Assembly: GCF_014930365.1 (NCBI RefSeq)
Contig: NZ_JABXWI010000018.1
Coordinates: 1 to 64,000 of the forward strand
Origin: Streptomyces caniscabiei
GTDB lineage: Bacteria; Actinomycetota; Actinomycetes; Streptomycetales; Streptomycetaceae
Reading direction: 5' to 3'
DNA: 64,000 bases
In this document: piece by piece, positions 17,171 through 26,558 of the stretch
Layout: every line of letters starts with the position of its first letter
Position numbering within the stretch: position 1 is the stretch's first letter
Program-made: the position numbers and the translations under genes
Notes under the pieces: generated by a model
Database searches by the model: none
Seen by the model: the letters and a program-made list of their open reading frames with translations, nothing else
What the model was told of the DNA's origin: nothing

Positions 17171-18194
17171 CCGTCACCCCGCTGCCCGGAGCCGTGCCCA
17201 TCGCGGCGAGTGCCGTCGGTGCCGCGTCCAGGCCGATCGTCGCGGTCACCAGGAGGTCGGGGCGCAGGACGCCCTCTTCGACCAGCTTCAGCATCGTGGG
17301 GTAGGCGTGGGCCGCCATGCCGTGGCTGCCGAGGAGTTCCAGCTCCAGGGCGATCGCGCGGGCCATCGGGACCGGGGTGGTGCCTGTCTCCGAGGGCAGC
17401 AGCCCCACCTGGACGTGGCGGCCCCGGCGGCGGAGGCCGTTGACGGAGGCCGCGCAGGTGGCCGGGGAGCCGAGCGCGTCCAGGGAGAGATGGGCGCCGC
17501 CGCCCGTGAGGTCGCGGACCGCCTCGGCCGTGTCCTCGACCGCCGACGCGTCCACGCACTCCGCCGCCCCGAACTTCCGGGCCAGCTCCAGGGCCCGGGG
17601 CGACACGTCGACGGCGATCACCCGGGCTCCGGACGCCGCCGCCACCATCACCGCCGAGAGGCCCACACCGCCGCAGCCGTGGACGGCGACCCACTCCCCC
17701 GCCGCGACGCGGCCCTGCGCCACCACCGCGCGGAACGCCGTGGCGAAGCGGCAGCCGAGCGAGGCCGCCGTGCCGTACGACAGGTCGTCCGGCAGCGCCA
17801 CCAGGTTCACGTCGGCGTGGTCCAGGGCGACGTACTGGGCGAACGAGCCCCAGTGGGTGAAGCCGGGCTGTGTCTGCCGCTCGCACACCTGCTGGTCGCC
17901 GGCCGCGCAGGCGGGGCAGGTGCCGCAGGCGCACACGAACGGGACGGTGATCCGGTCGCCGGGGCGCCAGTTCTTGACCGCCGCGCCGGTGGCCTCGACG
18001 GTGCCGGCCAGTTCGTGGCCGGGGATGTGCGGGAGTGTGATGTCGGGGTCGTGGCCCTGCCAGCCGTGCCAGTCGCTGCGACAGAGGCCGGTTGCCTCTA
18101 CGCGGACGACTACGCCGTGGGGGGTGGGGGTGGGGGTCGGGACGTCTTTTGTCTTGGGCGTCTTTCCGAACTGCTCGAACACTACTGCGCGCAT
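17151..18194 (-). CDS. Zinc-dependent alcohol dehydrogenase
   Basis: 347 residues, medium-chain dehydrogenase/reductase, cytoplasmic. Catalytic zinc ligands are CRSDWHG (Cys) and GHELAG (His/Glu). The structural zinc motif is CACGTCPACAAGDQQVC (four Cys), and the NAD-binding motif is VHGCGGVGLSAVMVA. It oxidises an alcohol, or reduces an aldehyde, of unknown identity. ATG 18194 is preferred over ATG 18203 because AAGGA lies eight bases before it, whereas AAGG abuts the earlier ATG. Confidence 0.88.
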   Translation of the reverse strand: MRAVVFEQFGKTPKTKDVPTPTPTPHGVVVRVEATGLCRSDWHGWQGHDPDITLPHIPGHELAGTVEATGAAVKNWRPGDRITVPFVCACGTCPACAAGDQQVCERQTQPGFTHWGSFAQYVALDHADVNLVALPDDLSYGTAASLGCRFATAFRAVVAQGRVAAGEWVAVHGCGGVGLSAVMVAAASGARVIAVDVSPRALELARKFGAAECVDASAVEDTAEAVRDLTGGGAHLSLDALGSPATCAASVNGLRRRGRHVQVGLLPSETGTTPVPMARAIALELELLGSHGMAAHAYPTMLKLVEEGVLRPDLLVTATIGLDAAPTALAAMGTAPGSGVTVIEPWS

Positions 18195-18353
18195 GTGCCC
18201 CATCCTTCGAATCGGGGCCGGTGATCGTCGGCGGCCCGGCCCCGGTCAGCATCGCATCGTGGGTGCTTGGGGTTTTCTCGCCCCCGCCGCCCCTACCCGT
18301 CCCATCCACCAGGGGGCTGCGCCCCTTCGACCCCCACGCGTCCGTCCGGTGGG

Positions 18354-18380
18354 GGCTGGTCGCGCAGTTCCCCGCGCCCC
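18354..18380. repeat. 27-bp dispersed repeat, copy 2
   Basis: Exact copy of 16047-16073. Its last four bases form the foot of the large hairpin at 18377-18418. Confidence 0.75.
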
Positions 18381-18418
18381 TGAAAAAGCAGGGGCTGCGC
18401 CCCGTGCTTTTTCAGGGG
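18377..18418 (-). terminator. Long terminator hairpin after the MMPL gene
   Basis: CCCCTGAAAAAGCA (18377-18390) pairs perfectly with TGCTTTTTCAGGGG (18405-18418). The loop itself contains GGGGC-TGC-GCCCC, so the stem approaches 19 pairs. The A5/T5 tracts within the arms make it terminator-like in either direction. It begins 16 bases past the MMPL stop. Confidence 0.85.
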
Positions 18419-18434
18419 CGGAAGGCCCGTGGCT

Positions 18435-20663
18435 TCAGGGGGCCGAATGCGTCGCTACCGGCTCCGGTTCTGGTTGAGGGGTGGGGGTGGGCTTCGGTGG
18501 GGCCGCTTCTGTCAGGCCGAACCTGTTGTGGAAGCGGCGTAGTGGGGGTGGAGCCCACCATGTCGCGCGGCCTGTGAGGCGCATGACCGCGGGGACCAGG
18601 AGGCTGCGGATGACCATGGCGTCCATGAGGACGGCCAGGGCTATGCCGAGGCCGAGCATCTTCGTGTTGGTGACCCGGGAGGTGCCTATGGCGACCATGA
18701 CGACGGCGAGGATGACGGCGGCGGCGGTGATCAGCCCGCCGGTGCGCTGGAGTCCGAAGCGGACCGAGGCGGTGTGGTCGCCGGTGTGGTCGTACTCCTC
18801 CTTGATGCGGGAGAGCAGGAACACGCCGTAGTCCATGGAGAGTCCGAAGGCCACGCAGAACATCAGGACCGGGAGGGTGGTCTCTATGGAGCCGGGGCTG
18901 GTGAAGGCGAGCAGGCCGGAGAGGTGGCCGTCCTGGAAGACCCACACCAGCGCGCCGAACATCGCCGTCAGGCTGAGGGCGTTGAGAAGGACCGCCTGGA
19001 GGGGGATCAGCACACTGCCGGTGAGCAGGAAGACCAGGATCAGGGTGACGATCACGATGAAGGAGAGGGCCCAGGGGAGACCGTCCCCTATCGCCGCCTT
19101 GGTGTCGACCAGCACCGCCGCCGTGCCCGTCACCGAGGTGTCGAAGGGGGCGTCCGTCGCCCGGATCTCCTCGACCAGGTGCTGCGCGCCCTCGTCGACC
19201 GCCTCGCCCTTCGGCTGCACGGTGAAGTAGGCCCAGTCGCCCTCGACCAGGGGACCCTCCACCCTGAGCGCCTCGGGGAGGTCCGCCAGACGCTCCTTGT
19301 AGGCGGCGTACTCCGCCTTCGTCGCCTCGCCCTCCGCGAGCACCGACAGGCCGCCGCCGGGAGTGCCCGGGAAGCCCTCGCGCAGATGCTGCTGGACCAC
19401 GTGCGACTCGGCGGTGGAGGGGAGTTGGCGGTCGTCGGCCGTGCCGAACCTCACCCCCAGGAAGGGCAGGCCGAGGAGAAGCAGACCGGCGGTCGTGGCG
19501 ACGGCGAAGTACGGGGCGCGGCGCATGACGAGGGCCGCCGTGCGGCCCCAGGCCGCGCCCTCCTCCTTGGCCGGGGAGCCGTCGCCGGTCTTCGGCCCTC
19601 GGCGCTTGAACAGCTTGCGCAGGTCCAGGGCGTTGACGCGGTCGCCCAGGAGGACGAGCGCGGCCGGGAGGAGGATCAGGGCCGCTGCCGCCGCCAGCAG
19701 GACCACCGCGATGCCCGCGTAGGCGAAGGACTTCAGGAAGTACTGCGGGAAGACCATCATCGCGGCGAGGGAGACGGCGACCGTGAGGGCGGAGAAGAGG
19801 ACCGTGCGGCCGGCCGTGCGCAGGGTGGTGGCGACGGCCGTCAGGGAGTCTGCGCCGGTGGACAGCTCCTCGCGGAAGCGGCGCACGATGAACAGGGCGT
19901 AGTCGATCGCGAGGCCCAGGCCCATGGCCGTGGTGAGGTTCAGGGCGAAGACCGACACGTCGGTGACCTCGGTGAGGCCGCGCAGGATGGCGTTGGTGCC
20001 GAGGATCGCGACGATGCCCACGCCGAGCGGCAGCAGGGCGGCGACCGCGCTGCCGAAGACCATGACCAGCAGCACGAGGGTCACCGGCAGGGCGATCATC
20101 TCGGCCCGCAGCAGGTCCTCCTGGATGGTCGTCTGCATCTCGTGGCGCACGGCGAGGATGCCGCCGACCTTGACCTCGACCGGGCCGTGCGTGCCGCGCA
20201 GCTCGGGGGCGATGCGGTCCAGGGTCTTGTTCACGGCGGTGTCGTCGCCGGTGAGGCGGGCCGCTATCAGTGCCTCGGTCCCGTCCTCCGAGCGCAGCGT
20301 CGGGGCGCCGGTCAGCCAGTAGGAGCCGACGCCCGTGACGCCCTTCTCGGCGGTCAGCCGCTCGGTCAGCTCCTTCGCCTCGGCGGCGACGGCCGGGGCG
20401 TCGACCGAGGTCTCGCCCGCGTCGACCAGCAGCAGGAAGTTCGGCTGGGAGTCGGGGAACTCGCGCTCCAGAGCCTTGGTCGCGTAGGTGGACTGGGCGG
20501 CCGGGTCCTCCCAGCCGCCGCTGCCGAGCCGGTCGGCGACATCGCTGCCCGCGACGACCGCGAGGGCGGTGAGCACCAGGGCGACGAGGAGGGAGAGCCG
20601 GGGGCGGGCGGTCACGAACCGGGTCCAGCCTCCGGGTCGGGGTGGCCGGTTGACTTCGGTCAT
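18435..20663 (-). CDS. MMPL family transporter (RND superfamily)
   Basis: 742 residues, integral membrane. An N-terminal helix (LSLLVALVLTALAVVAG) and an extracytoplasmic loop are followed by five helices containing GLGLAIDYALFIVRRFREE. The second half repeats the pattern, with GLSMDYGVFLLSRIKEE. The paired Asp-Tyr motifs are the proton-relay residues of MmpL/RND pumps. MMPL proteins export lipids or hydrophobic drugs. The C-terminus is Pro-rich and cytoplasmic. It is divergently transcribed from a TetR gene across a region with two TetR-type operators, so it is very probably the repressed target of that regulator. Confidence 0.9.
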   Translation of the reverse strand: MTEVNRPPRPGGWTRFVTARPRLSLLVALVLTALAVVAGSDVADRLGSGGWEDPAAQSTYATKALEREFPDSQPNFLLLVDAGETSVDAPAVAAEAKELTERLTAEKGVTGVGSYWLTGAPTLRSEDGTEALIAARLTGDDTAVNKTLDRIAPELRGTHGPVEVKVGGILAVRHEMQTTIQEDLLRAEMIALPVTLVLLVMVFGSAVAALLPLGVGIVAILGTNAILRGLTEVTDVSVFALNLTTAMGLGLAIDYALFIVRRFREELSTGADSLTAVATTLRTAGRTVLFSALTVAVSLAAMMVFPQYFLKSFAYAGIAVVLLAAAAALILLPAALVLLGDRVNALDLRKLFKRRGPKTGDGSPAKEEGAAWGRTAALVMRRAPYFAVATTAGLLLLGLPFLGVRFGTADDRQLPSTAESHVVQQHLREGFPGTPGGGLSVLAEGEATKAEYAAYKERLADLPEALRVEGPLVEGDWAYFTVQPKGEAVDEGAQHLVEEIRATDAPFDTSVTGTAAVLVDTKAAIGDGLPWALSFIVIVTLILVFLLTGSVLIPLQAVLLNALSLTAMFGALVWVFQDGHLSGLLAFTSPGSIETTLPVLMFCVAFGLSMDYGVFLLSRIKEEYDHTGDHTASVRFGLQRTGGLITAAAVILAVVMVAIGTSRVTNTKMLGLGIALAVLMDAMVIRSLLVPAVMRLTGRATWWAPPPLRRFHNRFGLTEAAPPKPTPTPQPEPEPVATHSAP

Positions 20664-20759
20664 GGTGCGGTGTCCCCTTCACTCTGACTCACTGTGATCC
20701 GCGCTGTGATCCACGCTGTGCGCAGCCGGGCAGCAGGAAGCGCCAAGCCATACACTGGC

Positions 20760-20783
20760 AAACACGAGAGATCGCTCGCGTTT
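20760..20783. promoter_or_regulatory. TetR-type operator 1 (MMPL/TetR divergent promoter)
   Basis: AAACACGAG-N6-CTCGCGTTT: nine-base arms matching at eight of nine positions around a six-base centre. Confidence 0.65.
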
Positions 20784-20788
20784 CTCCA

Positions 20789-20812
20789 GAATGCGAGCGG
20801 CCACTCGTGTTT
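20789..20812. promoter_or_regulatory. TetR-type operator 2
   Basis: GAATGCGAG-N6-CTCGTGTTT, the same 9-6-9 architecture as operator 1, 29 bases centre to centre. Across the pair the outer arms CAAACACGAG (20759-20768) and CTCGTGTTTG (20804-20813) are exact complements, as are the inner GCTCGC and GCGAGC. Two dimer sites for the adjacent TetR protein are inferred. Confidence 0.6.
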
Positions 20813-20845
20813 GTCAATCACGTCCGGAAAGCTGGGGATAACCGC

Positions 20846-21559
20846 GTGCCCACCCACCAGGAGAAGGAACAGCCCCAGGCCGCAGAGCAGCCCCGGAGCG
20901 ACCGGCGGTCTCCGGCCGAGGAGGGATCCCGGGCCAAGGAGCAGCCGCGCCGCCGCCAGGCCCGCGGCGAGCGCCGTATCGCCCAGCTCCTCGAAGCGGC
21001 GGCCTCCGTGTTCACCTCCACCGGGTACGCCGCCGCCAGCACCAATGCCATCGCCCGCGAGGCGGGAGTCTCACCGGGGACGCTGTACCAGTTCTTCCCG
21101 AACAAGGAAGCGATCGCGATCGAGCTGAGCGAGCGGCTCATGCGGGAGATGCGCGAGACGTACGGCGTGGCGCTCGCCCCGGTGGATCCGGCGACCCCGC
21201 TGGAGGCGGCCGTGTCCGCCGCCGTCGACCGTTTCATCGACTTCAACCACCGCCACCCGGTGGTCTACACGCTGATGCACGGCCCGGACGTCCCCGGCCG
21301 GATCGCCGAGCAGCACGACGCCCTGCACGCGGCCCTGGCCGCGCGGATCGAGGCGCTGCTCACCCCCCTCCTGCCCGGCACGCCGGCCGCCGACATCACG
21401 CGCACCGCGCACGTCTGCATGGCCATGTACAAGGCCGGCCTGGAGCTGGTGCTCGGCCGCGAGGGCGAGGAGCGCGAGGCGTACATCCAGGAACTGAAGA
21501 ACGTGCTGCTCCGCTACCTGGAGCCCCTGGTCTGCGACCGCCCGCCCGCGGGCCCCTAG
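20846..21559 (+). CDS. TetR family transcriptional regulator
   Basis: 237 residues. After about 30 polar residues comes a standard TetR HTH: RRIAQLLEAAASVFTSTGYAAAST, then NAIAREAGVSPGTLYQFFPNKEAIAIEL. A helical C-terminal ligand domain follows (DRFIDFNHRHPVVYTLMHG). GTG 20846 is chosen over the in-frame GTG 20807 because the latter lies inside operator 2, and GGGGA precedes 20846. It likely represses the divergent MMPL exporter and itself. Confidence 0.85.
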   Translation: MPTHQEKEQPQAAEQPRSDRRSPAEEGSRAKEQPRRRQARGERRIAQLLEAAASVFTSTGYAAASTNAIAREAGVSPGTLYQFFPNKEAIAIELSERLMREMRETYGVALAPVDPATPLEAAVSAAVDRFIDFNHRHPVVYTLMHGPDVPGRIAEQHDALHAALAARIEALLTPLLPGTPAADITRTAHVCMAMYKAGLELVLGREGEEREAYIQELKNVLLRYLEPLVCDRPPAGP

Positions 21560-21595
21560 GGTCCCCCGCGCCCCACGGCCCCGCGCCGCCCCCTC

Positions 21596-21623
21596 TTGGA
21601 TTCATACCCCTAGGGGGTATAAG
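21596..21623 (+). promoter_or_regulatory. Copper-regulated promoter with CsoR operator
   Basis: ATACCCCTAGGGGGTAT (21604-21620) matches the actinobacterial CsoR box, a near-palindrome of TACCCC/GGGGTA. It lies between a possible -35 TTGGAT (21596-21601) and -10 TATAAG (21618-21623), so bound CsoR would block polymerase and Cu(I) would release it. The start of copZ is about 90 bases downstream. csoR itself is not in the window. Confidence 0.85.
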
Positions 21624-21714
21624 GTGGTTGTCCTGAAGGGTTACCCGACCCCGACACGGCCCGGGACACGGGTCGCGGATTCCGCCCCCACACGCCCCGA
21701 TGAGGAGTAACGAC

Positions 21715-21954
21715 ATGACCACCGAGACCGACACCCAGGGCACCGTCACCGCCGTCTACAAGGTGAGCGGCATGAGCTGCGGGCACTGCGAGGGCGCTGT
21801 TTCGGGCGAGATCACCCAGCTCGACGGCGTGTCCTCGGTGAAGGCCGTCGCGTCCACCGGCGAGGTCACCGTGGTCTCGGCCGCCCCGCTCGACGAGGAG
21901 GCCGTGCGCGCCGCCGTCGACGAGGCGGGCTTCGAGCTGGTCGGCAAGGCCTGA
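21715..21954 (+). CDS. copZ: Copper chaperone, heavy-metal-associated (HMA) domain protein
   Basis: 79 residues forming one HMA domain with the Cu(I)-binding motif MSCGHC near residue 19. It would carry Cu(I) in the cytoplasm to CopA or CsoR. ATG 21715 has GAGGAG ten bases upstream. It is downstream of the CsoR box and 34 bases before copA, an obvious copper-efflux operon. Confidence 0.9.
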   Translation: MTTETDTQGTVTAVYKVSGMSCGHCEGAVSGEITQLDGVSSVKAVASTGEVTVVSAAPLDEEAVRAAVDEAGFELVGKA

Positions 21955-21988
21955 GGCCGGGCGCCGCCACGGACGTACGGGCACGGAC

Positions 21989-24283
21989 ATGACGAGCACC
22001 ACCGCGGCCGCCGCCATAGGAGACCCCGTCCACGAGGTCGAGCTGACCATCGGCGGAATGACCTGCGCCTCCTGCGCGGCCCGCGTCGAGAAGAAGCTCA
22101 ACCGCCTGGACGGGGTAACCGCCTCGGTGAACTACGCGACCGAGAAGGCGAAGGTCACCTACCCCGCCGGGACGGAGGTCGCCGACCTCATCGCCACCGT
22201 GGTGAAGACGGGCTACACGGCCGAGGAGCCACCGCCCCCGACCCCTCCCCCGACCGAGGAGGACGAACCCCTCCCGGCGACGGAGGCGGAGGCGGAGGCG
22301 GACCCCGAACTCGCCTCGCTGCGGCAGCGGCTGGCCGTCTCGACGCTGCTCGCGGCGCCCGTCGTCCTGATGTCCATGATCCCCGCCCTCCAGTTCGACA
22401 ACTGGCAGTGGCTCTCCCTGACGCTGGCCGCGCCCGTCGTCGTCTGGGGCGGGCTGCCCTTCCACCGGGCCGCGTCCACCAACCTCCGGCACGGCGCGGC
22501 CACGATGGACACCCTCGTCTCCGTCGGCACGCTCGCCGCCTTCGGCTGGTCCCTGTGGGCCCTCTTCCTGGGGCACGCGGGCATGCCGGGCATGCGGCAC
22601 GGCTTCGAGTTCACCGTCTCCCGGACGGCCGCCTCGTCGACGATCTATCTCGAAGTGGCCGCCGGGGTGGTCGCGTTCATCCTGCTCGGCCGCTATCTGG
22701 AGGCCCGCTCCAAGCGCCGCGCGGGCGCCGCCCTCAAGGCGCTGCTGAAGCTGGGGGCCAAGGACGTCTCGGTGCTGCGGGAGGGGCGGGAGGTGCGCAT
22801 CCCGGTCGGGCGGCTGGCCGTGGGCGACCGTTTCGTCGTACGCCCCGGGGAGAAGTTCGCCACCGACGGCACCGTCGTGGAGGGCGCCTCCGCCGTCGAC
22901 GCGTCCATGCTGACCGGCGAGTCGGTGCCGGTGGACGTGACCGTCGGCGACACCGTCACGGGCGCGACGGTGAACGCCGGCGGGCGGCTGGTCGTCGAGG
23001 CGACCCGGATCGGCGCGGACACGCAGCTGGCCCGGATGGCACGGCTGGTGGAGGACGCGCAGAACGGCAAGGCGGAGGTGCAGCGGCTCGCCGACCGGAT
23101 CTCGGCGGTGTTCGTACCGGTCGTCATCCTGATCGCGGTCGCCACGTTCGGCGCCTGGCTCGGCGCCACCGACGACATCACCGCCGCGTTCACGGCGGCC
23201 GTCGCGGTGCTGATCATCGCCTGCCCGTGCGCGCTCGGTCTCGCCACCCCGACCGCCCTGATGGTCGGCACCGGCCGGGGCGCCCAGCTCGGCATCCTCA
23301 TCAAGGGCCCCGAGGTCCTGGAGTCCACCCGCCGCGTCGACACCGTCGTCCTGGACAAGACCGGCACCGTCACCACCGGCCGGATGACGCTGAAGCGGGT
23401 GTACGTCGCCGGGGACGCCCACGCGGGCAGCGGTGACATCGGCGAGGCGGACGTCCTGCGGCTCGCCGGTGCGGTCGAGCACGCCTCCGAACATCCGGTG
23501 GGCCGGGCGATCGCCGCGGGCGCCGAGGAGCGCGTGGGCACGTTGCCGCCCGTCGAGCGCTTCGAGAACCTGCCCGGAAGGGGCGTACGCGGCCTCGTGG
23601 AGGGCCACGACGTCCAGGTGGGCCGATTCCCCGGCCGGCCGCTCCCCGAGGCCGTACAGAGCGCCAAGGAGGCCGCGGAGGACGACGGGCAGACGGCGGT
23701 CGTCGTCCTCCGCGACGGCGTGGCACTCGGTGTCGTCACCGTCGCCGACGCGGTCAAGGAGACCAGCGCCGAGGCGGTACGGCGGCTGCGGGCCCTCGGG
23801 CTCACCCCGATGCTGCTGACCGGGGACAACGAACGCGTGGCCCGGTCCGTGGCCGCGGCGGTCGGCGTGCGGCCCGAGCACGTGATCGCGGAGGTGCTGC
23901 CCGAGGACAAGGCCGACGTCGTCCGTGGGCTCCAGGGCGAGGGCCGCACGGTCGCGATGGTCGGCGACGGGGTCAACGACGCCGCCGCGCTGGCCGTGGC
24001 CGACCTCGGGCTCGCGCTGGGCACGGGGACGGACGCGGCGATCGAGGCGGGCGATCTGACGCTGGTGCGCGGGGACCTGCGGGTGGCCGCCGACGCCATC
24101 CGGCTGTCGCGGCGGACCCTGTCCACGATCAAGGGCAACCTGGCCTGGGCCTTCGGATACAACGTGGCCGCGTTGCCGCTGGCCGCCGCCGGATTGCTCA
24201 ACCCGATGATCGCGGGGGCGGCTATGGCCTTTTCGTCCGTTTTCGTGGTAACGAACAGCTTGCGACTCAGGACATTTTCGTGA
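21989..24283 (+). CDS. copA: Cu(I)-translocating P1B-type ATPase
   Basis: 764 residues. One N-terminal HMA domain has MTCASC (Cys26, Cys29), followed by a Pro/Glu-rich linker. Eight transmembrane helices include the transport motif CPC in LIIACPCALGLATP. The actuator motif is LTGESVP, the phosphorylation site DKTGTVTTG, the nucleotide motif EHPVG and the hinge MVGDGVNDAAAL. It exports cytoplasmic Cu(I) using ATP. All catalytic residues are present, and it is co-transcribed with copZ under CsoR control. Confidence 0.93.
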   Translation: MTSTTAAAAIGDPVHEVELTIGGMTCASCAARVEKKLNRLDGVTASVNYATEKAKVTYPAGTEVADLIATVVKTGYTAEEPPPPTPPPTEEDEPLPATEAEAEADPELASLRQRLAVSTLLAAPVVLMSMIPALQFDNWQWLSLTLAAPVVVWGGLPFHRAASTNLRHGAATMDTLVSVGTLAAFGWSLWALFLGHAGMPGMRHGFEFTVSRTAASSTIYLEVAAGVVAFILLGRYLEARSKRRAGAALKALLKLGAKDVSVLREGREVRIPVGRLAVGDRFVVRPGEKFATDGTVVEGASAVDASMLTGESVPVDVTVGDTVTGATVNAGGRLVVEATRIGADTQLARMARLVEDAQNGKAEVQRLADRISAVFVPVVILIAVATFGAWLGATDDITAAFTAAVAVLIIACPCALGLATPTALMVGTGRGAQLGILIKGPEVLESTRRVDTVVLDKTGTVTTGRMTLKRVYVAGDAHAGSGDIGEADVLRLAGAVEHASEHPVGRAIAAGAEERVGTLPPVERFENLPGRGVRGLVEGHDVQVGRFPGRPLPEAVQSAKEAAEDDGQTAVVVLRDGVALGVVTVADAVKETSAEAVRRLRALGLTPMLLTGDNERVARSVAAAVGVRPEHVIAEVLPEDKADVVRGLQGEGRTVAMVGDGVNDAAALAVADLGLALGTGTDAAIEAGDLTLVRGDLRVAADAIRLSRRTLSTIKGNLAWAFGYNVAALPLAAAGLLNPMIAGAAMAFSSVFVVTNSLRLRTFS

Positions 24284-24740
24284 CCGCCGGGCAAAAGTCC
24301 CTCTAGAGTCCGGAAGCAGCACCACATAAGCTCTTCACAAGGCTCGCGCATCATCCTTACGCTGGGACCTCGATCACCGATTTGGGTCTCTTGCGCATCT
24401 TCAGGACATTTCGCAAGAGACGCAGATCACAGTGGAGTGAACGTAACCACCGAAGGGGTTCGTGAGTCTAAGTTGGCGATGTCAGAAGCGTCTTGGGGGG
24501 CGTGACTGGCATCTGGGGATGTCTTGGGGGACGTTCCCGGAATTGCGTTGCCGGGGCACGTGCACCGGGGAGCTTTGAGCGGCCCTCCCGTACGTACGCG
24601 TCCCGGCAGACCGCACGCCGCAGCAGAACAGACACATACAGGTAGGACGACGAGCTCCGCTCGTCAGCTCAGCGAATTCAGGCGCTGTGCCCACCAGACG
24701 CCCGGCCGGATCCCGTGGGGGGAATCCGCACCGGGACATG

Positions 24741-24795
24741 GGAAGGCGCCCTGCTCGCCGGCCCGTGGGGGGACCAGCGTTGCAGGGCGCCTTCC
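24741..24795 (+). terminator. Terminator-like hairpin with T tract
   Basis: GGAAGGCGCCCTG (24741-24753) pairs perfectly with CAGGGCGCCTTCC (24783-24795). It is followed by TCTATTTTTTGG, unusually T-rich for this genome. It reads as an intrinsic terminator for plus-strand transcription arriving from copA or from an unannotated transcript within 24300-24740. Confidence 0.7.
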
Positions 24796-24834
24796 TCTAT
24801 TTTTTGGGGCTCGGTTCGCCTCCGGGGCGCTTCA

Positions 24835-24902
24835 GCCTGTGTCGAGAGGCCGATCGTGCTCGACCCTTCGGGCCTCCGCGCGTTCGGCCTCTCGACACAG
24901 GC
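24835..24902. repeat. Perfect 19-bp inverted repeat
   Basis: The arms at 24835-24853 and 24884-24902 are perfect complements over 19 bases (left arm begins GCCTGTGTCGAGAGG), separated by 30 bases. It lies between two terminators in the converging region. Confidence 0.8.
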
Positions 24903-24957
24903 GCGCCCCTTCGGCTCACTCGCCGTAGGGCGCCCTCTGCTTCAGCGGGCATGCAGT

Positions 24958-24990
24958 GGGCCCGTGCGGAACAGTTCTCCGCACGGGCCC
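24958..24990 (-). terminator. Terminator of citrate synthase
   Basis: GGGCCCGTGCGGA (24958-24970) pairs perfectly with TCCGCACGGGCCC (24978-24990) around a seven-base loop. It sits 20 bases beyond the citrate synthase stop on the minus strand. Confidence 0.8.
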
Positions 24991-25010
24991 CCTTGCTACA
25001 AGTACTCGGC

Positions 25011-26300
<1,290 letters not shown>

Positions 26301-26487
26301 GTCATCCCTCACCGACGTAGTGCCTCTTCTTCGAGGTGCCCTGACTGTCTCTACCATCCCCCAATTGGCTCTGGAGAGTGCACTCGGGGTCGACCATCGG
26401 GCCCATCGACGGCACTCAGTGCCGCCAACTTGCTCATCCTGCCCCCTCCGTCCGACATCTGGAAGGGCTGTGTGACCTTTACGACTC

Positions 26488-26503
26488 ATTTGATCGATCA
26501 AAT
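26488..26503. promoter_or_regulatory. 16-bp perfect palindrome upstream of citrate synthase
   Basis: ATTTGATCGATCAAAT is self-complementary over all 16 bases and strikingly AT-rich for this genome. It lies in the 258-bp space between the helicase stop and citrate synthase start, about 190 bases before the latter. An operator for an unidentified regulator of citrate synthase is the simplest reading. Confidence 0.5.
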
Positions 26504-26558
26504 TTCACTCACGGGTCACCGGAACCGCACGAGAGGTTCCCCCGAACGCGGCCCATGG

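Larger units (their letters stand above)
24284..24957. other. Structured gene-free region between copA and citrate synthase
   Basis: About 670 bases with no convincing gene. In order it contains an inverted repeat TCTCTTGCG/CGCAAGAGA (24387-24420) and a purine-rich ribosome-site-like stretch GAAGGGG. A weak 38-codon frame follows (GTG 24462 to TGA 24578) whose codon third positions are not GC-rich. Two near-repeats of GTCTTGGGGG follow at about 24488 and 24520, then hairpin GACGAGC/GCTCGTC (24649-24665) and the two long hairpins listed separately. The last is followed by T-rich DNA on the plus strand, which suggests a plus-strand transcript of unknown nature. Confidence 0.6.

Noticed and set aside
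24462..24578. 38-codon gene with GAAGGGG ribosome site
   Set aside because: Codon third positions are not GC-rich and the product is Trp/Arg/Cys-rich without resemblance to known peptides; kept only as a remark in the gene-free region.
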